Below, piece by piece: positions 1 through 5,226 of a DNA stretch of 5,598 nt. Numbering within the stretch: position 1 is the first letter of the stretch; every line of letters begins with the position of its first letter. The stretch lies in the NCBI GenBank assembly GCA_014380965.1, contig JACMIV010000297.1, positions 1 to 5,598 on the forward strand, in the 5' to 3' direction. Source of the DNA: Rhizobiaceae bacterium (lineage in GTDB: Bacteria > Pseudomonadota > Alphaproteobacteria > Rhizobiales > Rhizobiaceae). A program made the position numbers and the translations under genes. The notes under the pieces are model-generated. The model worked only from the letters and a program-made list of their open reading frames with translations, had not been told where the DNA came from and did not search any database.

Positions 1-917
1 ATCACCTTGGTCTGATCCATGTGGAACACCGACGAGTGCGGATCGTGATTGAAGTCCGAGGAAACGTTGGGCTGTTCGGTGAAACCCAGGATGCCTTTGA
101 GCTGCTGCTCGGCCGCGCGCTTGATCGCGCCGTTGACCTCGTCCTTCGAGGTCGCGCGCTTGGCGATGAACTTGAAATCGACGACCGAGACGTTCGGCGT
201 CGGCACGCGGATGGCGACGCCGTCGAGCCGGCCCTTCAGCTCCGGCAGGACGAGCGCGACGGCCTTGGCGGCGCCCGTCGAGGTCGGGATCATCGAGAGG
301 GCGGCGGCACGGCCGCGATAGAGATCCTTGTGCATCGTGTCGAGCGTCGGCTGGTCGCCGGTATAGGAATGGATCGTCGTCATGAAGCCCTTGTCGATGC
401 CGATCCCGTCATGGAGGACCTTGGCGACCGGGGCGAGGCAGTTCGTCGTGCAGGAGGCATTGGAGATGATGGTGTCCGCACCGGTCAGCGTGTCGTGGTT
501 GACGCCGAAGACGATCGTCTTCTCGCCGTTCGGCGAGGAGGAGAGCGGGCCGGAGATGATGACCTTCTTGGCACCGGCCTCGATATGGGCGGCCGCCTTC
601 GCCGGATCGGTGAAGATGCCGGTGCATTCCATCGCGATGTCGACGTTGAGTTCGCCCCAGGGCAGGTTCTTCGGGTCGCGCTCGGCGCTGACCCTGATCG
701 GGCCGCGGCCGACGTCGATCGTGTCGCCGGCGACGGTGACGGTGCCCGGAAAGCGGCCATGGACGCTGTCGAAGCGGATGAGGTGGGCGTTCGTCTCGAC
801 GGGACCCAGATCGTTGATGCCGACGACCTCGATATCGGTCCGGCCGGACTCGATGATGGCACGCAGAACATTGCGGCCGATGCGGCCAAAGCCGTTGATT
901 GCGACGCGAACTGCCAT
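1..917 (-). CDS. gap: Glyceraldehyde-3-phosphate dehydrogenase, type I, NAD-dependent (3' end cut by window edge)
   Basis: Cytosolic glycolytic/gluconeogenic enzyme that oxidatively phosphorylates glyceraldehyde 3-phosphate to 1,3-bisphosphoglycerate. Reading the minus strand gives a Rossmann-type N-terminus with INGFGRIGR (residues 7-15) and Asp36 in INDLG, the acidic residue typical of NAD rather than NADP preference. The active-site motif SNASCTTNC places the catalytic Cys at 156, and His183 in TTIHSYTGDQ is the usual base. Later family blocks are present: RAAALSMIPTSTGAAKAV, then VPTPNVSVVDF. About 305 of the usual 333-336 residues are visible; the frame is open at position 1, so roughly 30 C-terminal residues lie outside. 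The start at 917 is chosen because AGGAGG (926-931) sits 8 bases upstream; an in-frame ATG at 923 would have only a 2-base spacer. It is divergent from the DUF4164-zapA unit. No frameshift or missing catalytic residue is seen. Confidence 0.97.
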   Translation of the reverse strand, partial: MAVRVAINGFGRIGRNVLRAIIESGRTDIEVVGINDLGPVETNAHLIRFDSVHGRFPGTVTVAGDTIDVGRGPIRVSAERDPKNLPWGELNVDIAMECTGIFTDPAKAAAHIEAGAKKVIISGPLSSSPNGEKTIVFGVNHDTLTGADTIISNASCTTNCLAPVAKVLHDGIGIDKGFMTTIHSYTGDQPTLDTMHKDLYRGRAAALSMIPTSTGAAKAVALVLPELKGRLDGVAIRVPTPNVSVVDFKFIAKRATSKDEVNGAIKRAAEQQLKGILGFTEQPNVSSDFNHDPHSSVFHMDQTKV

Positions 918-925
918 TCTCATGT

Positions 926-931
926 CCTCCT
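926..931 (-). promoter_or_regulatory. Shine-Dalgarno site of gap, decides the start codon
   Basis: On the minus strand a perfect AGGAGG is followed by ACATGAGA and then ATG at 917. The spacer is 8 bases to this second ATG but only 2 to the first ATG at 923, so the downstream start (protein beginning MAVRVAINGFG) is preferred. Confidence 0.85.
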
Positions 932-970
932 GATGGTCGGGCGCTGCCACTGCATGGCGCACGAAATCTC

Positions 971-993
971 ACAAAGAGGGCGCTTTGCCCCTC
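971..993 (-). terminator. Terminator-like hairpin in the gap leader (possible attenuator)
   Basis: Read on the minus strand, GAGGGGC (993-987), loop AAAGC, GCCCTC (981-976) form a GC-rich stem with one bulged base, followed directly by TTTGT (975-971). It lies between the possible gap promoters and the gap start, about 55 bases before the ATG. The T-run is short and interrupted, so it may be a simple leader hairpin. An overlapping alternative pairing, CAAAG (972-976) with CTTTG (983-987), also exists. Confidence 0.25.
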
Positions 994-1056
994 CTGCTGC
1001 CGCGTCGGTCGAAAAGCCGTTGAACGATCGAAGCCCCTGCCGCGTCTGCCGTGTTC

Positions 1057-1082
1057 TTTACCGGATTTCCCCCTGAGGTAAA
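1057..1082. promoter_or_regulatory. Dyad TTTACC-N14-GGTAAA upstream of gap (possible operator)
   Basis: TTTACC (1057-1062) and GGTAAA (1077-1082) are perfect inverted 6-mers with a 14-base centre. The element overlaps the weak -35/-10 pair that could drive gap. Its size would suit a dimeric regulator, but no known consensus is recognised. Confidence 0.3.
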
Positions 1083-1101
1083 CCCGCTGCTATGCGTTTA
1101 T

Positions 1102-1120
1102 CGATAGACGTTATCTATCG
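1102..1120. promoter_or_regulatory. Perfect 7-bp inverted repeat CGATAGA-CGTTA-TCTATCG (possible operator)
   Basis: Two perfect 7-bp arms flank a 5-base centre. The arms are AT-richer than the surroundings. The element lies about 185 bases upstream of the gap start, and on the minus strand it would fall between a TTACGA and a TAAACG box spaced 17 bases apart. No T-run follows on either strand, so an operator is more likely than a terminator. I do not recognise the cognate regulator. Confidence 0.4.
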
Positions 1121-1354
1121 TAAGCCCAGCGTTCATCGGCTGTGGCCACTCGTTGGTGGAGGCGTTGAGACCGAGAGCGGCGTATTGCGGTGACGTGTCG
1201 ATTATCCACCGCCTCCTGAGACGAAACGAGGCTTTGACGGTTGCAAGGCACCTTCGAATGCCGCAGGAATCTCCGCACTTAGGAAGGTCGCTTAGACCAT
1301 GCGATGAACGAAAGCCGGGTGGTCATCGGTCAGGCGCGAGGAGTTGCGAAAACC

Positions 1355-1639
1355 ATGTCCGCCGAAAGCCCGCTCGACGCTGCCGCCGTCCGTCTTCAGA
1401 AGGCGTTGTCGCGTCTGGAGCGTGCTGTGGATGGCCAGATCGAACGCGAGGCGATCGTCCGCGAGGCTGAGGAAGAGGTCCAACGCCAGACGGCCGACCG
1501 GGGTCGCCTTGCGGGTGAGCTCGATTCCGCGCTCGCCCGCGCCGACCGGCTGGAGCAGGCGAACCGCGAGGTGTCGCGCCGTCTCGTCGCGGCGATGGAG
1601 ACCATCCGCAGCGTCGTCGAACGGCGCAAGGAGGCCTGA
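1355..1639 (+). CDS. DUF4164 family small coiled-coil protein
   Basis: A 94-residue, highly charged protein without signal peptide, membrane segment or cysteine. It is almost entirely helical coiled coil: an N-terminal stretch MSAESPLDAAAVRLQ, an Glu/Arg-rich middle (EREAIVREAEEEVQR), and a C-terminal block LEQANREVSRRLVAAMETIR. This pattern matches the DUF4164 family, small alphaproteobacterial proteins usually encoded just before zapA; the biochemical role is unknown. I prefer ATG 1355, where family similarity begins; GAGGAG lies at 1338-1343 with an 11-base spacer. An in-frame ATG at 1304 would add 17 residues, but the nearest Shine-Dalgarno-like sequence (AGGAAGG, 1281-1287) is 16 bases away. 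The stop is 3 bases before the zapA ATG, so the two are surely cotranscribed. A division-related role is inferred from context only. Confidence 0.8.
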   Translation: MSAESPLDAAAVRLQKALSRLERAVDGQIEREAIVREAEEEVQRQTADRGRLAGELDSALARADRLEQANREVSRRLVAAMETIRSVVERRKEA

Positions 1640-1642
1640 GCG

Positions 1643-2005
1643 ATGCCGCAAGTCGTCGTCACCATCGACGGAAAGACCTTCCGCATGGCCTGCGCCGAGG
1701 GCGAAGAGGACCATCTGACGAGCCTTGCCGCCGAGGTGGACGGGCGCGTCGGCGAGCTTCGCAAGAGCTTCGGCGAGATTGGCGACCAGCGGCTCACCGT
1801 GATGGCCGCCATCATGGCGACCGACGAACTCGCCGAACAAAGACGCCGCGTCGCAGCCTTGGAACAAGCCGTCACTGATGCCGAGCGCGTCCGCGACGAG
1901 GCATTGCGCAGGGCGGCGTCCGGCGAAGGGCGGTTCGTCGCGCACATGAACGAGGTAGCCGAGGCGATCGAGCGGGTGGCGGGGAAGGTCGACGGGCGGG
2001 GGTGA
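1643..2005 (+). CDS. zapA: Cell division protein ZapA
   Basis: ZapA is a cytoplasmic FtsZ-binding protein that crosslinks and stabilises Z-ring protofilaments. The 120-residue product begins MPQVVVTIDGKTFRMAC, the beta-strand start typical of the family (V-I-G-x-x-F/Y-x-x-x-C). EEDHLTSLAAEVDGRVGEL, FGEIGDQRLTVMAAIMATDEL and then a C-terminal coiled coil (about residues 65-100) follow. The order of globular N-terminal domain and dimerising helix is as in ZapA; the length is slightly above the usual 100-110, owing to a charged, Gly-ending tail. The start is firm: AAGGAGG at 1628-1634 lies 8 bases upstream, inside the end of the DUF4164 gene. It is the second gene of that unit and is followed by a candidate 6S RNA, the same order as zapA-ssrS in many proteobacteria. 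Confidence 0.92.
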   Translation: MPQVVVTIDGKTFRMACAEGEEDHLTSLAAEVDGRVGELRKSFGEIGDQRLTVMAAIMATDELAEQRRRVAALEQAVTDAERVRDEALRRAASGEGRFVAHMNEVAEAIERVAGKVDGRG

Positions 2006-2155
2006 GCCCGATCGGGAACGAGATTCCGTCGGGGCGTTGACCGCCTTGCCCCCCCTCGCCCCGCTCCGTCGAGCGACGACAGCCCGCCGCGGACATCATC
2101 CTCGCAATCCGGCCGTTCCCCGAGGGACGATCGCCTTCCGTTCTTTTAACGGGCT
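2006..2155 (+). ncRNA. ssrS: Candidate 6S RNA (ssrS), approximate ends
   Basis: 6S RNA binds the housekeeping RNA polymerase holoenzyme by mimicking an open promoter. Position: directly after zapA, its conserved location in many proteobacteria. Fold seen by eye, from outside in: GCCCG (2006-2010) with CGGGC (2150-2154); GAACG (2016-2020) with CGTTC (2139-2143); TTCC then TCGGGG (2029-2034) with CCCCGA (2118-2123) then GGGA; further imperfect pairing of GCGTTGACCG with CGGCCGTT. Inside is a large C-rich unpaired region (about 2045-2061), then an apical hairpin CGCTC-CGTC-GAGCG near 2062-2075. The long rod with a central bubble and a total of about 150 nt is as expected for 6S. The 5' stem GGGGCGTTGACC beside GGCCGTTCCCC resembles the known closing stem. 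Exact ends, promoter and terminator are not determined; no covariance score was computed. Confidence 0.5.
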
Positions 2156-2290
2156 GAACGCGCACAAGTCGGAACGTCCGATCAAAAGCGGCGGAAACGA
2201 TTGTTACTCATCGCGAACCGATGTTTACCCGTAGTCAACCAAAAAACCCGTAGACTATCCAAATAGAAATCGTCGGACGGCGAGGGTGGC
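2156..2290 (+). promoter_or_regulatory. Upstream region of the peroxidase-chemoreceptor operon
   Basis: This spacer is visibly more AT-rich than the rest of the window and presumably holds the promoter of the operon. It contains a small palindrome TCGGA-ACG-TCCGA (2169-2181), an inverted repeat CATCG-CGAAC-CGATG (2209-2223), and a direct repeat ACCCGTAG (2227-2234 and 2246-2253, 19 bp apart). TTGTTA at 2201-2206 could be a -35 box, and TAGACTAT (2251-2258) a -10-like element, but no well-spaced pair is convincing. GAGGG (2282-2286), 4 bases before ATG 2291, is the likely ribosome-binding site. Together with the RNA candidate it fills the 285-base gap after zapA. Confidence 0.45.
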
Positions 2291-3307
2291 ATGCGTGGAA
2301 AGAAGTCGGTTTCATATTGTCTGTCGACCATATCATTTTCTATTGGGGTATTGCTGACCAGCTCCCCTTTTGCAACTGCTGGTGAACGTGATGACTATCG
2401 GCGCCCGTTGACCATTCCTTTCGAGGGTGTTGCCGAGTATTCTCCGCAACTGGCGACGCTCGGCAAAATGCTGTTTTTCGATCCACGCCTATCCGGTGCG
2501 AAGAACATGAATTGCGCCAGCTGCCACAATCCATCCTTCGGGTACGAGTCTCCCGTCGCCGGGTCGGTGGGCGCCGCCAATACGGCGCTCGCCCGCAACT
2601 CCCCGACAGTCCTCAACATGGCCTGGGTCAAGCCCTATTTCTGGGACGGACGGGCGGACACACTCGAAGATCAGGCTGCGGGTCCGATCACGGCAGCGGG
2701 CGAGATGAACGGTTCCTTTCACGTGATCGTCGCCGATCTCAAGACCGTCCCGGACTATGTCTCCTGGTTCGATCAGGTCTTCCCGGGTGAAGGCATGACG
2801 AAGGACACGATCCTTCGCGCCATCGCCACCTACGAGCGGACGGTCGTCTCCGGATGGTCCCCCTTCGACCGCTGGGTCGACGGCGACGAAGCGGCCATCT
2901 CCGAAAGCGCGAAACGCGGTTTCGAACTCTTCACCGGCTCGGCGCGATGCGCGCAGTGCCACACCGGCTGGAACTTCACGGACAACAAGTTCCACGACAT
3001 CGGGTTGGCGACTGAAGACGTCGGCCGGGCGAAGCTCGACCTGAAAGATCCCGCTGCTCTTCACGCCTTCAAGACCCCGGGCCTGCGCAACACAGCCTAT
3101 CGCGCTCCCTTCATGCACAATGGCTCCGTCACCACGCTCGAGGCCGTCATCACTCACTACGAGACCGGGGGCATCGATCGCCCTTCCCGCTCCGCATTGA
3201 TGCAGAGCATCGTCCTCACCGAGAAGGAGCGCACCGATCTCGTCGACTTCATGCATACGCTGACGGCCGACCAGCAAGAGGCCTCTCTCCCAACATTGCC
3301 GAATTGA
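2291..3307 (+). CDS. Periplasmic di-haem cytochrome c peroxidase / MauG-family protein
   Basis: Product of 338 residues, exported and carrying two covalent c-type haems. An N-terminal signal peptide (KK, hydrophobic core about residues 11-25, probable cleavage after ATA at 28-30) directs it to the periplasm. Haem site 1 is CASCH (75-79), after LGKMLFFDPRLSG; haem site 2 is CAQCH (220-224). Between them, YFWDGRADTLEDQAAGP gives Trp118 and Pro132, and Glu138 follows in AAGEM; these match the inter-haem Trp, the Pro and the active-site Glu of the family. TPGLRNTAYRAPFMHNGS (262-279) precedes HY at 289-290; the position that is often the Met ligand in classical peroxidases seems to be Tyr290, as in MauG. 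The family reduces hydrogen peroxide with electrons from small cytochromes or cupredoxins, or oxidises protein substrates. Length is normal. It is first in an operon with a chemoreceptor. The 5' codons are less GC-rich than the rest. Substrate unknown. Confidence 0.92.
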   Translation: MRGKKSVSYCLSTISFSIGVLLTSSPFATAGERDDYRRPLTIPFEGVAEYSPQLATLGKMLFFDPRLSGAKNMNCASCHNPSFGYESPVAGSVGAANTALARNSPTVLNMAWVKPYFWDGRADTLEDQAAGPITAAGEMNGSFHVIVADLKTVPDYVSWFDQVFPGEGMTKDTILRAIATYERTVVSGWSPFDRWVDGDEAAISESAKRGFELFTGSARCAQCHTGWNFTDNKFHDIGLATEDVGRAKLDLKDPAALHAFKTPGLRNTAYRAPFMHNGSVTTLEAVITHYETGGIDRPSRSALMQSIVLTEKERTDLVDFMHTLTADQQEASLPTLPN

Positions 3308-3309
3308 GG
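3306..3309 (+). promoter_or_regulatory. Shine-Dalgarno GAGG overlapping the upstream stop codon, selects GTG 3316
   Basis: GAGG overlaps the TGA stop (3305-3307) of the peroxidase gene and lies 6 bases before GTG 3316. A TTG at 3304, overlapping the stop by 4 bases, is the alternative start of the chemoreceptor but has no ribosome-binding site at proper distance. The layout implies translational coupling of the two genes. Confidence 0.6.
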
Positions 3310-3315
3310 CCCGCC

Positions 3316-5226
3316 GTGTCCATCCGCCTTCAGATCATCATCCCCTTCATCCTCTGCATCCTGGCCGGGGTCGCGGTATCCTTCCTCATCGGGCGGCAGG
3401 CGACGAACGGCCAGCGCGCGGTCGCGGGTGTCGTGGAGCAAGCGCTGGATGCCAGGGCCAAATCGAGCGAGCTTGCCCTTTCGGTCAGCCGGATGCGCGA
3501 GGACACCAACCAGATCCTGACGATGACCACCTTCGTGGCGAAGTCCGAGGTGGAAAGCCGCTTCGCCGGGCATCAACGAAAAATCGCGGACCTTTTGAGC
3601 GGCCTGAAGGGCAATTCCCTGTCTTCCGACATTCAGGCGAGCGTCGCCTTGCTCGCGATTTCCTATCAGGCCTGGCACGACGGCCTTGCTATGGCTCTTG
3701 GTCTTCGGCGATCGACGGAAATCCCGACGCGGGAAAAGCTGCGCCGCGACGAAGCCGCCGTTTTTGCGGCGATCGGACAGGTCGACGCGATCGTCAGCAC
3801 CACCGCGCAAGCCGCGACCGCCGAGGCCTCTAAGGACCTCCAGAATACGATCGACGCCGAGTTGAAGATGATGGGAATCGGTGGGGCCGTGGCGGTCCTC
3901 GTCGGGATATGGATCGCACGCGGGATTGCAGGTCCGATCGTTCAGGTGACCGGCCTAATGCGTCGTCTCGCCGATGGGACGTCGGACCTGACACTGCCCA
4001 AGCCCGGCATGACCCGGGAGATCAACGGCATGATCGGCGCCCTCGCGATCTTCCGCGACAACAGTGTGGAGCGGCTGCGACTGCAGGCCGAAAGCGAATC
4101 CTCGCAGGCGGATCGTCGCCGCTACGCAGACGAGATGGCAAAGTTGATCGAGGACATGTCCGTCATCATGGATGCGGCGGCCAAGGGCGACTTCTCCGGC
4201 CGTCTTTCGGCACGTTTCACCTTCAGCGAGCTCGATGTACTGGCCCGTGATTCCAATCGTCTCGTGGAAACCGTCGAGTCCAACGTCAACGCTATCCTGA
4301 AGGTCATGAAGGGCTTGGCCGAGGGCGACCTCGGACAGAGGATAGAGGGTGACGCGTCCGGCGCGTTCGGCGAGTTGAAGCATTCGATCAACGGTACGTT
4401 CGAGCAGCTCGTGTCCCTCATCCGCTCGATCCGGACCGCGGCCGAAGCCGTGAATCAGGTATCGATCGAGCTGACGGGGAGCGCGGGCGAGCTCTCGTCG
4501 CGGACCGAAAACCAAGCGGCCACCCTCGAGGAGACGGCGGCGACGCTCGTTGAATTGACCAAGGCGGTCACGCAGTCCGAAGGCAAGGCGCGCGATGCTC
4601 GCGAGCGGGTGATCCTGGCCCGTTCGAACACCGAAAAATCAGGCGTCGTCGTGCAGGATGCAGTGACTGCCATGAGTCGCATCGAGCATGCCTCGGGCGA
4701 AATCGGCAAGATCACCGACTTGATCGACGAGATCGCCTTCCAGACGAACCTGCTGGCCCTCAACGCCGGTGTGGAAGCGGCGCGGGCCGGGCCGGCTGGA
4801 GCGGGTTTTGCCGTCGTCGCCCAGGAAGTCCGTGCCCTGGCGCAACGCGCCAAGGACGCGGCAGGCAACATCAAGCATTTGATTGGAAAGACGCGCACCG
4901 AGATCGCGAGCGGCGTCTCCCTGGTCAACGCGGCAGGCAGTTCGTTGGCAGTGATTCACGATCAGGTCGTCGAGATCGACGAGTATATCGGCCTCATCTC
5001 GTTGGCCGCGAAAGAGCAGGCCCTCGGCATCGCCGGAGTCAATCGATCGGTCGGCGAGATCGACCGCGATACACAGAAGAACGCCGCCATGGTGCAGGAC
5101 ACGGTCGATTCGGTGACGACCATGTCGCGCGAGGCGAGCGATCTCATCGGCATGATCGCGCATTTCAAGGTGGAGGGCCCGGGTCGGCGGTCGCTGACGA
5201 CTATACCGAACCGGCGCGCCGCCTAG
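3316..5226 (+). CDS. Transmembrane methyl-accepting chemotaxis protein (multi-HAMP)
   Basis: Inner-membrane chemoreceptor of 636 residues that would control CheA through CheW. Order: TM1 about 5-26; helical periplasmic domain about 27-185, without cysteine or haem motif; TM2 about 187-205; HAMP about 203-257; a second HAMP-like unit around MDAAAKGDFSGRL (285-297); a third around ILKVMKGLAEGDLGQRI (327-343); then the signalling domain about 390-615. The methylation helix shows NQAATLEETAATLVEL with candidate Glu405/Glu406. The hairpin tip runs from IDEIAFQTNLLALNAG (470-485) to FAVVAQEVRALAQR (498-511). The turn after VEAARAG reads PAGAGF where most receptors have E/D-x-G-R/K-GF. There is no NWETF-like C-terminal pentapeptide. 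Start GTG 3316 is preferred for its GAGG; TTG 3304 would add four residues. It lies 8 bases after the peroxidase gene, so it is very likely cotranscribed. Ligand unknown; a redox or peroxide-related signal is only an inference from the neighbour. Confidence 0.93.
   Translation: MSIRLQIIIPFILCILAGVAVSFLIGRQATNGQRAVAGVVEQALDARAKSSELALSVSRMREDTNQILTMTTFVAKSEVESRFAGHQRKIADLLSGLKGNSLSSDIQASVALLAISYQAWHDGLAMALGLRRSTEIPTREKLRRDEAAVFAAIGQVDAIVSTTAQAATAEASKDLQNTIDAELKMMGIGGAVAVLVGIWIARGIAGPIVQVTGLMRRLADGTSDLTLPKPGMTREINGMIGALAIFRDNSVERLRLQAESESSQADRRRYADEMAKLIEDMSVIMDAAAKGDFSGRLSARFTFSELDVLARDSNRLVETVESNVNAILKVMKGLAEGDLGQRIEGDASGAFGELKHSINGTFEQLVSLIRSIRTAAEAVNQVSIELTGSAGELSSRTENQAATLEETAATLVELTKAVTQSEGKARDARERVILARSNTEKSGVVVQDAVTAMSRIEHASGEIGKITDLIDEIAFQTNLLALNAGVEAARAGPAGAGFAVVAQEVRALAQRAKDAAGNIKHLIGKTRTEIASGVSLVNAAGSSLAVIHDQVVEIDEYIGLISLAAKEQALGIAGVNRSVGEIDRDTQKNAAMVQDTVDSVTTMSREASDLIGMIAHFKVEGPGRRSLTTIPNRRAA

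Larger units (their letters stand above)
918..1354. promoter_or_regulatory. Divergent control region between gap and the DUF4164-zapA unit
   Basis: This stretch of about 437 bases holds no gene that I can support; open frames in it resemble nothing and lack convincing start signals. For gap (minus strand) two weak promoter-like pairs can be read: TTTACC (1077-1082) and TAAAGA (1055-1060) with a 16-base spacer, and TTACGA/TAAACG around 1097-1125. For the plus strand a good -35-like TTGACG lies at 1234-1239, but the hexamer 17 bases on (AATGCC, 1257-1262) is a poor -10. A 10-bp direct repeat, CTGCCGCGTC, occurs at 997-1006 and 1037-1046, exactly 40 bp apart. Two dyads (1057-1082 and 1102-1120) overlap the possible gap promoters. 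The promoter calls are guesses from the sequence; the repeats and dyads are direct observations. Confidence 0.5.

Noticed and set aside
21..1076. Open frame of 351 codons on the plus strand over gap
   Set aside because: It is antisense to the well-supported gap gene, its product is a low-complexity Arg/Asp/Gly-rich sequence typical of GC-rich shadow frames, and it runs through the gap leader.
1153..1470. Plus-strand frame of 105 codons in the divergent region
   Set aside because: It overlaps the DUF4164 gene in another frame, has no clear Shine-Dalgarno, and its product is Arg/Cys-rich without family features.
1292..1945. Long minus-strand open frame opposite DUF4164-zapA
   Set aside because: Both plus-strand genes are recognised families with strong ribosome-binding sites; the antisense product resembles nothing I know.
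2037..2234. Plus-strand frame of 65 codons after zapA
   Set aside because: No family resemblance or ribosome-binding site, and it lies across the candidate 6S RNA fold.
2489..3277. Minus-strand frame of 262 codons opposite the di-haem gene
   Set aside because: The sense strand encodes two CxxCH haem sites and conserved family blocks; the antisense frame is a GC-content artefact.
4639..5163. Minus-strand frame opposite the chemoreceptor signalling domain
   Set aside because: It mirrors a highly conserved sense-strand domain and has no recognisable product.
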